The notes under the pieces: generated by a model
Told to the model about the DNA's origin: nothing
The model's input: the letters and a program-made list of their open reading frames with translations, nothing else
Databases searched by the model: none
Program-made: the position numbers and the translations under genes
DNA from: Zygnema cylindricum
Lineage: Eukaryota > Streptophyta > Zygnematophyceae > Zygnematales > Zygnemataceae
Length of the DNA stretch: 62,000 nucleotides
Assembly (NCBI GenBank): GCA_037447655.1
Contig: JBBHKE010002528.1
Coordinates: 1-62,000, forward strand
Direction: 5' to 3'
In this document: one piece after another, positions 53,459-62,000 of the stretch
How positions within the stretch are numbered: the stretch's first letter is position 1
Layout of the letters: the number at the start of each line of letters is the position of its first letter

Positions 53459-54300
53459 AGGGATATGGAACAACGGCTCGCACCGAAAAGTATGACTCGT
53501 AGCCTCTCGATGATAATTCAGTTTGCGGAACAGACCGATTTGGTAGACTTCAACCTCCGTAGATCATATTATTTTGGGTCGAGCAGCGGCGGGGGAGGTC
53601 GACGAGATGATGGTCCGACTCCCATAGAGCTGGTATCGATTAATGAGGATAAGGACGTGGTTAACGCAATTCAAAAGAAAAAGAAAACCGCTAAGGCCAA
53701 GGCCAACGACTTGTCCCTCGATGAGCTTTAACCGAGAAGTCAAAATTGATTGTGCTTCCAGTGCGGTTCCGCGGAGCATATGGCTAGAGATAACTTAAAA
53801 AGGAAAGTTACCAAGAAGGGCAAGCTCATTGTTATAAGGTTAGCTAGTGAAGAAGGTGACCATTTGGTTTTTCAAAGACAGATCGTTAACATGGCAACTA
53901 GCTTCCTGGTGGATTCGGCCGCGTTGGGGAATTTTCTAACGAGAAGACGGTGAAGAAAAATGAAGCTTCCTCTTATTGCTATTCTAGAACATCATTCAAT
54001 TCAGTTCCCCGACTGGTGTTCCCTTTTGATCACTCATAACAACCCGCAGCTAGGCATTGGTATAAGCATAATCCTGTGGTATCAGACACTTCACGTCTTA
54101 CCTCTTGGAGACCACGCAGTGATCTTGGGGAAACCATGGTTGCGAAAGTGGAATTCGACGATCAATTGGAGAAACGCTAGCATGAGGGTGAGGAAAGGCG
54201 AAAAAGAGTTTGAGGTAAATGTGGGAGCCGCTGGTAAGGTATTGGAAGAGGGACACTTGCTATCAGTCTTATAGCTAAAGAGGGCACTCAAGAAATGGGA
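53459..54300 (+). pseudogene. Gag C-terminus and protease of gypsy 2
   Basis: 53465-53731 continues gag. The zinc knuckle at 53746-53800 reads 'CFQCGSAEHMARDN', with the last Cys replaced by Asn. The protease active site reads 'FLVDSAALGNFLT', so the invariant Asp-Ser-Gly has become Asp-Ser-Ala. 'VILGKPWLRKWNSTINW' (about 54119-54170) is intact. Several stops and a frame change interrupt the region. Confidence 0.7.
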
Positions 54301-56386
54301 GACAGTTAGAATGGTGGTCGTCCAACCCGTGGAGGAGACGAAGGAGGGGATTCCGGAGGAATGGAGTAAGAAAGATCCTGACTTTGACTCAAAAAGAGGT
54401 GACGACTTAGCAAAGAATTCTGTAGAGGCCCTAGAAGTCGTAAAAAAGCTCCACGAGGAGTATGTTGATGTCTTTCCCCCAAAGCTTCTGGAAGTTTGCC
54501 TCCAAAGCGCAACGTGGACCACAAAATAGAGCTTGTTCTTGCAGTGGTACCCTCGGCCAATCGGATGTATAAGTTGAGTTACACCGAATTATATGAACTC
54601 AAAAAGAAACTTGCGGAGTTGGTCGTAGCCAGAGCAATTCAACCAAGCAAGTCACTGTATGGAGCCCCCATCCTCTTCGTGAATAAGAAGGATGGAGGTT
54701 TACTTATGTGTGTGGACTAGTGAGCGCTAAATAAGTTGATGGTTGAAAATGCGTAACCTCTACCAAGGATAGATGAATTGTTGGACCGATTAAGAGGTGC
54801 CAAATATTTTTCTAAGATAGACTTACAAAGCGGTTGCCACCAAACAAGAATTGTTGAGGAAGATGAAAAAAAGACTGCATTCAAGACCCGGTACAATCAT
54901 TTCCAATTTTTGGTTATGCCATTCGCATTGACAAACGCACTGGAAACATTTATGCACTTGAGGAATTCTATCTTTCAACAATATTTGGACGCTTTCGTAA
55001 TAGTTTTCTTGGACGACATGTTAGTATATTGCAAGACGTTGAAGGATCATGTGGAGCACCTGCAAACGGTCTTACAAGTCCTTAGGGATAACAATTTGTA
55101 CGCGAAGAGAAGTAAATGTGTCTTCTTGAAGGAGAAAATTGACTTTTTGGGCCATGTGGTGAGCCGAGATGGAATCGCAATAAATTCGAATAAAACTAGG
55201 GTAGTTATGGAGTGGCCGCAGCCAGCTAATGTTACGCAGTTACGGAGCTTTATTCGAGTATGCTCTTACTATCGCCGATTCGTAGAAGGTTTCGCAAAAA
55301 TTGTTGCACCTCTTACACACCTACCCAAGAATGACGTGCCCTATGAGTGGAAAACGGCGCAAGGGGTAGCCTTTGACACGCTAAAGGAGCGGTTGGTTAC
55401 CGCCCCTGTGTTAGCTGTTCTTGACCCTGAGCTACCTTGGACGGTAATTACCGACGCAAGTGATACTGCTATTGGAGCAATTCTTATGCAAGATCATGGA
55501 AAAGGCTTACAACCCATTGCCTACGACAGTCGCAAACTAAAGGCAACGGAACTTAAGTGGCCACACATGAAAAAGAGACAATAACAATCATTAATGCGTT
55601 GGAAGTCTGGAAGTGCTACGTTCAAAGGAAGTGGGTCACTGTATTCACTGATCATCACGGGTTACAGTATCTCCAAACGTAGCCTAAGTTGTCAAAGAAA
55701 CAAGTCATATGGATGACTTTTCTTCACATCTTCGGCCCCAAGTTAACTATAAAATATAAACCTCGCAAGACAAACCCCGCGGATGCTTTGTCAAAGAGGC
55801 TAAGTGTCGCTGCCCCAGTGATGGAGCAAGTATCGCAACCATCGCATGACCAAAGCAAAAATTTTGTGAGAAGGGATACCGCAGCGGCGGACAAAACTCA
55901 TGACCAAAAAGTGAGCGCAATGACAAGTACGGTACACGTGGATGAGCAGTGGCTAAATAGTATTAAGGCCGTGTACAACGATGACGATGCAATCAAGGAA
56001 ATAACCAAACGGAAGATCTTAGTTCAAATCGCCAACGGCATGTGGCGGTACTAAACGAGTCAGACTCCTCGACTTTATGTTCCAACAAACTAAGAGTTAC
56101 GCCACACAATACTAAAAATGAGTCATGATGAGCCGCTCTCTGGATATTTCGGATGAGATAAAACAATTGCACCTGCCCTTGAGGCGTACTATTGGCCAAA
56201 CCTGACTCATGACATCGCAGAATATATCAGGACATGTGACTCTTGTAACAGATATAAGTTGGAATCGGGTCGTCAAGGACTTTTACAACCTCTTCCAATA
56301 CCATCTGTTCCTTTGGAGGCGATTTCGATGGACTTTATAGTTGCTCTTTCGTTGACTCCGGAAGGATATGAATCCATATTCGTTTT
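54301..56386 (+). pseudogene. RT, RNase H and integrase start of gypsy 2
   Basis: RT begins in two overlapping frames near 54500 and has TAG, TGA and TAA between 54718 and 54765. It then runs open at 54778-55584 with 'YFSKIDLQSGCHQ', 'LVMPFALTNALETFMHL' (normally Gly and Pro at two places) and 'FLDDMLVYC'. RNase H shows 'VITDASDTAIGAILMQ'. Integrase shows 'CDSCNRYK' and 'PLEAISMDFIVALSLTPEGY' (first catalytic Asp), and stops at 56386. No active product is possible. Confidence 0.8.
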
Positions 56387-57435
56387 TGAATCTCTAAGAC
56401 CTCCATAAGTCCTCAAATAAGACAGCTTCCAAGAAGCCTCTAGGATAATCTTGACCCCTTTGTGTTTCAGCAAAAATAACTGCCACCCTGGCAAACAAAA
56501 ACCCTGACTACCTGCACCCTTGTGAAGGCAAGACTGCCCTGAGTCGATAGCAAAAAGAATCTCTGAATTTGCTCCCCTGAGCAGTAAGTTATGGAGGGTC
56601 AAAGTTGACCTTTTCTACAAAAGCTCTCTGGGAGAGAGGGTCCTATCTCCTAATTTTTCTAAGTCATATCTCTCTCACAGACTTTATCTACTGATGTACG
56701 GAACCAATCAGAATAGAGTTGCGTACGCAAAAGTACAGCTGCCGGTGTACTTTAGGTACGGACATTGTACGACATGACCTAAATGTCGACACATGTCATA
56801 TCCGGATTCATTGCCATAATCTCCGGAGATTCCACGATCCAACGTAATTTTGCCACGTGTCTTCCGATGTGGCGATGACCACAAACCGCCAAAATCTTCC
56901 TCCGCGATCTCAGCGCTAATTGCGGCCGTCCGATTAGAATCTAATTTAATCGTAGCCGTAACAAATACATGCGCGGTATTTGTTTCACTTACGAAACAAA
57001 TGCGCGGTATTGAGTTTTAGTCCGTACCGTAATCCGTACTTTATATATTACCGGATCTATGTATTCCGTAATCTATTACAGTTAAATGATTTATCGTACG
57101 TATACATATTTAATTAATTATCAAACTATATACTACGTAACATTAATCATAGACTTAACGGCTAAGGCTACCGGCTACTTCCTGTCTGCCGGCCGGTAGG
57201 TACAAGGATATATTCCTGTCGCCGGCACATACCTTTTAAATAAATAAACCCTAACTAATATAAATTTCCCGTAAACCTCAGGATAGCCTAGGTAGCCATG
57301 GCTCTAGCATCCTCTCCAATTTCTCAGTGACTGCGACAAGTTTGAGAGTTGGAGAGAGAAGTTAGAGGTAGACTGCCTCGGCTTCTTTATTTCTTTTCAG
57401 ACTTAGAAAATACTTTAAAACCATTAGTTTCTACA
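56387..57435 (-). repeat. 3' LTR of copia 1
   Basis: 1049 bases, TGTAGAAAC... to ...AGATTCA on the minus strand. The boundary on the right is set by the polypurine tract, on the left by the interrupted gypsy reading frame. Related fragments: 1-876, 11045-11755, 36095-36697 and 37865-38295. Confidence 0.85.
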
Positions 57436-57446
57436 CTCCCCTTATT
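57436..57446 (-). promoter_or_regulatory. Polypurine tract of copia 1
   Basis: Minus strand 'AATAAGGGGAG' directly before TGTAGAAAC of the 3' LTR. Confidence 0.75.
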
Positions 57447-57452
57447 TTCTAG

Positions 57453-58364
57453 TCAATCTTTAATTTCAGACCACACTTCTCCTTGCAGAAAAATTAGCTT
57501 AGGGGAAGGCACAGGTTTGGTCATCATATCTGCTACCATCTCACTATCTAGTCTGTACTCTAAATTGATTATTTTGTTTTCTAATTTTTCTCTAACAAAG
57601 CTGAGTCTGATGTCCATGTGTTTGGCTTTAAAATGATGTTTAGGATTGGCAGAAATAGCGATTGCTGCCCGATTATCACAAAATATTTTTTGCACACCAC
57701 TCTTAAGGTGACCAAGCTCACCAAGCAAAGACTTGACCCACATCAATTCTTTCACAACAGAGCAAGAGGACATATACTCAGCCTCCATGGTGGACTGAGC
57801 AATAACCTTTTGCTGTTTGCTACTCCAACAGCAAGCCCCATCACCCACATATAATACATATCCAGAAGTACATCTCCTCATCGGAGCATCACCATAACTG
57901 GCATCACTCCAAGTAGTGATGTCGGTATTCTCCCCACCCAAATGCAACCATAGATCCCTAGTTCCTACCAAATATCTAAGGACTCTCTTAGCTGCCTCCC
58001 AATCCTTCTTAGTGGGAGCATTTAGACTTCTACTCAACACTCCTACAGCTGCAGCTAAATCCGGCCGGGTACAATTCATAAAATAGATTAGACTTCCCAC
58101 TACTTGCCTGTAAGGAATAGTCTGCATGAACTTCTGTTCATCAGGAGATAATTCCTCGTCTAAGACTATGACTCCTTCTTCCTCACTCCCCTCACTTCCG
58201 TTCTTCAACTCCATTGAAGTTGTGCAACTATTAGCTTTATCCATTTGAAATTTTTCAAGCATGTTCCCTATTGCTTCCTTTTGAGTCAGTTTTATAATTT
58301 TCCTTTTTCGGACTCTCTCTACTTGAATTCCCAAAATATATCTTGCTTCTCCCATATCCTTCAT
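57453..58364 (-). CDS. Copia 1 pol, C-terminal part: RT end and RNase H
   Basis: Continues pol after a one-base deletion in an A-run near 58400. 'MKDMGEARYILGIQVER' and 'PYRQVVGSLIYFMNCTRPDL' are standard copia RT C-terminal motifs. RNase H follows: 'WSDASYGDAPMRRCTSGYVL', 'QSTMEAEYMSSC', 'FCDNRAAIAIS', 'HFKAKHMDIRLSFVRE'. The frame ends normally at 57453, just before the polypurine tract. Confidence 0.9.
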   Translation of the reverse strand: MKDMGEARYILGIQVERVRKRKIIKLTQKEAIGNMLEKFQMDKANSCTTSMELKNGSEGSEEEGVIVLDEELSPDEQKFMQTIPYRQVVGSLIYFMNCTRPDLAAAVGVLSRSLNAPTKKDWEAAKRVLRYLVGTRDLWLHLGGENTDITTWSDASYGDAPMRRCTSGYVLYVGDGACCWSSKQQKVIAQSTMEAEYMSSCSVVKELMWVKSLLGELGHLKSGVQKIFCDNRAAIAISANPKHHFKAKHMDIRLSFVREKLENKIINLEYRLDSEMVADMMTKPVPSPKLIFLQGEVWSEIKD

Positions 58365-58390
58365 TTCAAATCTCCCCTTAAGATCGGTTT

Positions 58391-61363
58391 TCAGTTTGTT
58401 AATTTTTCCATTGATTTACTTAAAACAAGCAAATCATCAACATAAATTGCAATAAATATAAAACCTTCCTCATCTTCGAAAACATAGATTGAGTGATCTG
58501 AGCTGATCCGAATATATCCTAGACCGGTAAGAAACTCATCAAGCTTCTTATTCCATTGTCGAGGTGCCTGTTTCAAACCATAAAGAGATTTAATCAGCCG
58601 GCATACCTTACTCTCCTCTCCTTCCTCCACAAAACCTTCGGGTTGTCGCATGAAGATCTCCTCTTCCAATTCTCCATGCAAAAAGGCTGTCTTGATGTCT
58701 ATCTGATGCACTTCCATGTCTTCCGCCGCTGCTAAACTGAGAAGTATGCGGACGGAGGGAAATCTGACCACCGGGGCAAAGGTTTCCTCGTAGTCAATTC
58801 CTTCCTTTTGTGTAAATCCCTTTGCCACTAATCTGGCCTTGTAGCGCTCGATTGTGTTATCTGGGTTTAGTTTTAGTTTGAAAACCCACTTACAACCAAT
58901 TGGTTTTCGGTTAGGTGGACAGTCCACCAGCTCCCAAGTATCGGCTGCCATGATTGAAGCCATCTCCTCATTGATGGCTGTCTTCCACCGGTTTCTTTCT
59001 GGACAAGTCATCGCCTCTCCATAAGTTTGAGGTTCATCTTGATGAGATAGTTTAGTTACCTTGTTATTAACCTGTTTTTCTGCCAGTCTTTTGCTACTTC
59101 TCCTCCCCCCCTCAAAATGTGAGGCTGGAATAGATGGTTCTCGTGGATTCTTTCGAACAAACTCGGCTTCTCCCCTATCCCTTGATTTCGAATCACTTTC
59201 CACCACGTCTTCCGCTTCGAGTAGAGTTGTCACTAGAGTTTCCACAGCCGAGTCCTTTTCGGTCTGATTTGTTCCTGCAAGAATTTCATCTTCTCTAAAA
59301 CCTTGATAGTTAGGAAGCTCAAAGTCATGGGAATTTTTCGACTCAAATCTGATTTTTACTGACTTCGTATATTTGAAGGGATCCACAGACTTTCCTTCAT
59401 CCATAACTACTAGATGCTTTACTAAGATTATATCTTCCCTTTTTAGATCATAAACTCTATATCCTTTAACATCTTCATCATATCCTAATAAGTATCCTGG
59501 TTTTCCTTTAGGATCTAGCTTCCAATTGGACTGATCAGTATCTAGACTGAACACTTGACTGCCGAAAACCTTTAAGTGAGATAAGTCTGGTTTCCGGCCT
59601 GTCCATCTCTCATAAGGTGTTTGATCTTTTATAGCTGAAGTAAGAACTCTATTCTTGAGGTGATTAGCACAGTTCATTGCTTCTGCCCAAAACCTTTTTC
59701 CTATCTTTTTATCTGACAACATAATTCTAGCACTATCACTAAGTGTTCTATTTAACCTTTCAGCTACCCCATTCTGTTCCGGATTTTCTGGAACTGTCTT
59801 TTGGTGTTGAACCCCGTCTTCCCTCAGAAAATCCTCAAACTGGTTAAAAGTATACTCTCCACCATTGTCACTCCTTACTCTCTTGATTGGAGTTTCATGG
59901 AGTTTTTCGCTCCATGCTTTATATTGTCTAAAACAATCCTCAGCTTCGGACTTGTTTTTCAAAAAATATACACGAGAATACCGAGACCAATCATCAGTTA
60001 TAGTCATCATAAATCTCTTCCCCCCCGGTGAGGGCACTTTAGCCGGTCCCCAAATATCTGTGTGTACTAGATCTAGAATTTTTTCCCCCTTATAGGTGGC
60101 TGACTTAGGAAAGGGTAATCTGTGTGCTTTACCTTGAGCACATCCACTATAATCACTTATATCATCACTCTCACTGAACCGAATCCCTTCCACCACTCCC
60201 ATATTTTTCATCTCTCTTAACTTATCTAGATTCACATGCCCAAGCCTCTTATGCCACATCATAATATCATGAACACCAGCATAATAAAGTTCCTTCTTTT
60301 CATTACTTAAGATCAGCCTAAACATCCCATGGCTACCTTTCTCAGCAATGAAATAGACATCATCCTCATAACTAGCAGGAAAGACTCCTTCCCTAGTGCT
60401 AGTAAAAAAACCCTTATCATCTAATACTGATGTAGAGATAATATTTTTGTTCAACTTTGGAATAAACAATACATTGGAGAATGTTAATATGGATGTCTTT
60501 CCTTCTACTAACACTTTCAGATCTACCGATCCTACAAGAGTAGTGGTGACTATCCTCCCATCCCCGTACTCTATCTCTACGGTGGGAATCTTTCTTATCT
60601 TAGTGAACACGTGTCTATCCTTAAACATGTGCATGGAGGCACCTGAATCTACAATCCAGCCTGCTTCACCTTTCAATCCACCGTAAGCACATTTCTGCCT
60701 TCGTGGAATTTCGACCTCATTTTTCGCCTCCAACTGCTCATCCAAAAGGAGCTCATCGTCCTCGTCCTCGGATTCAGCCTCAAGTACCTGTGTGACAAGG
60801 GTCTTTTTCTTTCCTCTCGGGGTACCACCGGTCTGCCCCTCTTTTAACCGAAGCTCGGTTAGCTTAGTGCACTCTGCCATATAGTGCCCCGATTTCTTAC
60901 AAAAATGACATAGACCTTTGGGAGCCCTTGGTTCGAACTCATCGGCCTGTTTTTTCTGCTCCCTACCCCCATAGTTTCCGACCGGTTTTCGAGAATCCCT
61001 GTTCCTCCAATCAGTCGCTGTTGCCAAGGCTTGGCCACTCTTTCCTCCCTTTCGGATCTCAATTGTATTCTCTTGAACGAGAATCATCCCTACCACTGAG
61101 TTCAATATCCACCTTGAGTCAAGCAAGTCCTGCACACGGTAAACTATGTTCACGAACTCATCAGGTAACTTCATTAGTAAACAGTTAACCTTTTCTTTTT
61201 CACTATAATCTTTTACCGCACTCTCTAGCTCCATGAAGAGTGTAGCAAGCTCATTGCAAAAATCCAACATATTTCCCCCTTTGTATACATACTCCTTAAC
61301 TTTCTGATCAGCCAACTGTTGTTGCTGAATCGTACCACTTCGATACATCTCTATGAGAGCCAT
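58391..61363 (-). CDS. Copia 1 Gag C-terminus, protease, integrase and RT
   Basis: 990 open codons. In order: end of the gag domain (residues 1-80), one CCHC knuckle 'CHFCKKSGHYMAEC' (152-165), protease 'WIVDSGASMHMF' (Asp 239), pre-integrase 'MMWHKRLGHVNLDKL' to 'CSGCAQGKAHRLPF', integrase core with D ('LVHTDIWGPAKVP'), D ('VRSDNGGEYTF') and E ('NPEQNGVAERLNRTL'), and RT with 'RYKARLVAKGFTQKEGIDYE', 'HQIDIKTAFLHGELEEEIFM' and catalytic 'YVDD' (974-977). The frame leaves pol at 58391 through a one-base loss. The upstream TAG at 61388-61390 separates it from the first gag codons. Confidence 0.92.
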   Translation of the reverse strand: MALIEMYRSGTIQQQQLADQKVKEYVYKGGNMLDFCNELATLFMELESAVKDYSEKEKVNCLLMKLPDEFVNIVYRVQDLLDSRWILNSVVGMILVQENTIEIRKGGKSGQALATATDWRNRDSRKPVGNYGGREQKKQADEFEPRAPKGLCHFCKKSGHYMAECTKLTELRLKEGQTGGTPRGKKKTLVTQVLEAESEDEDDELLLDEQLEAKNEVEIPRRQKCAYGGLKGEAGWIVDSGASMHMFKDRHVFTKIRKIPTVEIEYGDGRIVTTTLVGSVDLKVLVEGKTSILTFSNVLFIPKLNKNIISTSVLDDKGFFTSTREGVFPASYEDDVYFIAEKGSHGMFRLILSNEKKELYYAGVHDIMMWHKRLGHVNLDKLREMKNMGVVEGIRFSESDDISDYSGCAQGKAHRLPFPKSATYKGEKILDLVHTDIWGPAKVPSPGGKRFMMTITDDWSRYSRVYFLKNKSEAEDCFRQYKAWSEKLHETPIKRVRSDNGGEYTFNQFEDFLREDGVQHQKTVPENPEQNGVAERLNRTLSDSARIMLSDKKIGKRFWAEAMNCANHLKNRVLTSAIKDQTPYERWTGRKPDLSHLKVFGSQVFSLDTDQSNWKLDPKGKPGYLLGYDEDVKGYRVYDLKREDIILVKHLVVMDEGKSVDPFKYTKSVKIRFESKNSHDFELPNYQGFREDEILAGTNQTEKDSAVETLVTTLLEAEDVVESDSKSRDRGEAEFVRKNPREPSIPASHFEGGRRSSKRLAEKQVNNKVTKLSHQDEPQTYGEAMTCPERNRWKTAINEEMASIMAADTWELVDCPPNRKPIGCKWVFKLKLNPDNTIERYKARLVAKGFTQKEGIDYEETFAPVVRFPSVRILLSLAAAEDMEVHQIDIKTAFLHGELEEEIFMRQPEGFVEEGEESKVCRLIKSLYGLKQAPRQWNKKLDEFLTGLGYIRISSDHSIYVFEDEEGFIFIAIYVDDLLVLSKSMEKLTN

Positions 61364-61387
61364 CCAAAGATCGGATGCTCTTTTTAC

Positions 61388-61807
61388 CTACAAATGAGGA
61401 CATGCAAGTCCTTGAGTGAGATGGCGTAGGATGAAGTGCTTTGCCGCCATATTGTTGAAGTCCCAGGTTTCAGTATCATTCTCCTCATTCCTCGGAATAG
61501 GTGACATGAATGTCGAACCAGTTGCTATTGGTGTGGTCGTCTCCTTCTCCTTTCCTTTGTCCACCACCTCTTCTCCTTTTGTTTCCTCCGTTGAAGGTGG
61601 ATCCTCTTTCTTGGTGAATCTGCTTCCTCCAAACCCTGGAGGAATTCCTAGACTTGATGGACGCCCCAACCGTCCACTCACTATCCCCCAAAACCTTTTT
61701 TCGCATATAGCTCCTATCATCATACTTTCCCAGTATATGAAGCCAGTTCCATTAAAAATTGGTACCCTAGAGGGTGGGCCCATAACCTGAAACTCTGAGA
61801 CCTCCAT
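61388..61807 (-). CDS. Copia 1 Gag N-terminus, crossing the primer site
   Basis: Starts with ATG at 61807 inside the LTR, or with the ATG at 61783 in the primer site, both in frame ('FQVMGPPSRVPIFNGTGF'). It continues 'YWESMM', 'RFWGIVSGRLGRPSSLGIPP' and a Glu/Lys-rich linker. It ends in TAG at 61390-61388; the related hybrid has CAG at that codon (38690 region), so a C-to-T change probably cut gag here. Confidence 0.75.
   Translation of the reverse strand: MEVSEFQVMGPPSRVPIFNGTGFIYWESMMIGAICEKRFWGIVSGRLGRPSSLGIPPGFGGSRFTKKEDPPSTEETKGEEVVDKGKEKETTTPIATGSTFMSPIPRNEENDTETWDFNNMAAKHFILRHLTQGLACPHL
61776..61787 (-). promoter_or_regulatory. Half-tRNA primer-binding site of copia 1
   Basis: Minus strand 'GGTTATGGGCCC', immediately after the LTR end. 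It matches the complement of the initiator tRNA-Met anticodon stem-loop and its CAU anticodon. It implies priming by a tRNA cut at the anticodon loop, as described for Drosophila copia. Confidence 0.75.
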
Positions 61808-62000
61808 TGGCCCTCAGAGTAGACAGCTTCCAAGAAGCCTCTAGGATAATCCTGACCCCTTTGTGTTTCAGCAAAAATAACTGCCACCCTGGCAGACAAA
61901 AACCCTGACCACCTGCACCCCTGTGAAGGCAAGACTCCCTTGAGTCGATAGCAAAAAGAATCTCTGAATTTGCTCCCCTGAGCAGTAAGTTATGGAGGGT
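61788..62000 (-). repeat. 5' LTR of copia 1, partial
   Basis: First 213 bases (plus coordinates) match 56387-56600. The remainder lies beyond the window. Confidence 0.85.

Larger units (their letters stand above)
52404..56386 (+). mobile_element. Decayed Ty3/gypsy element, gypsy 2, cut by copia 1
   Basis: Probable 5' LTR, primer site, gag and pol through the start of the integrase core, ending abruptly at 56386 where the copia 1 LTR begins. It belongs to a different lineage from gypsy 1. The rest should lie beyond the window, on the far side of copia 1. Confidence 0.8.
56387..62000 (-). mobile_element. Ty1/copia element, copia 1, nearly complete (5' end beyond window)
   Basis: Minus-strand order: 5' LTR (62000 and beyond to 61788), half-tRNA primer site, gag, pol, polypurine tract, 3' LTR (57435 to 56387). 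It is inserted into the integrase of gypsy 2; GTTTT (56382-56386) should be the target duplication. Over the 213 LTR bases available for comparison I count about 14 differences, half of them in the first 45, so it is older than gypsy 1. Confidence 0.9.

Overview
This window looks like repeat-dense nuclear DNA of a plant (streptophyte). The evidence is a spliced gene of the plant HIR/SPFH family, a chromodomain-bearing Ty3/gypsy element primed by initiator tRNA-Met, Ty1/copia elements, hAT transposons and many MITEs. I cannot name the species. Copia elements primed by an internal 'half-tRNA', together with the HIR sequence, would suit a non-angiosperm lineage, but that is a guess. Only one ordinary host protein gene is visible, and only its 5' half. 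Almost everything else is transposable-element DNA of different ages, often nested.

Layout. 1-876: copia-family LTR fragment. 877-4159: hAT-type non-autonomous elements and MITEs. 4725-6077: four exons of an HIR-like gene. 6087-10461: LTR-flanked element on the minus strand holding one intact 1093-codon gag-like ORF. 10468-14034: remains of a second copia element containing another LTR fragment and a miniature LTR element (TRIM, 12171-12539) whose LTR carries a tRNA-shaped sequence. 14219-16054: MITEs and degenerate repeats. 16055-21423: a decayed hAT transposon with long ends full of repeats. 21434-25199: MITEs and a family of terminal-inverted-repeat elements. 25260-33050: an almost complete chromovirus (gypsy 1) inserted in a third member of that family. 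33656-37850: MITEs, palindromes, LTR and hAT fragments. 37865-43307: a hybrid retroelement beginning as copia and ending as gypsy. 43308-52403: gene-free DNA with MITEs, minisatellites and an unnamed repeat family F. 52404-56386: a decayed second gypsy (gypsy 2) cut within integrase by a nearly complete copia element (copia 1, minus strand, 56387 to beyond the window end).

How the parts relate. Gypsy 1 has LTRs differing at 7 of 973 positions by my count, a perfect CCACG target duplication and a recognisable -1 frameshift signal between gag and pol, yet pol carries three nonsense codons and a frameshift, so its latest move was probably helped by other copies. Copia 1 and the 1093-codon element share an unusual design: their primer-binding site matches the anticodon region of initiator tRNA-Met, and an ATG inside that site lies in frame with gag. 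The hybrid at 37865-43307 joins a copia 5' half to a gypsy 3' half in frame. The most novel-looking items are that hybrid, the TRIM with a tRNA cloverleaf in its LTR, the start codon inside the half-tRNA primer site, and a covarying hairpin shared by three neighbouring DNA elements.

All counts and alignments were made by eye; no database search was possible.
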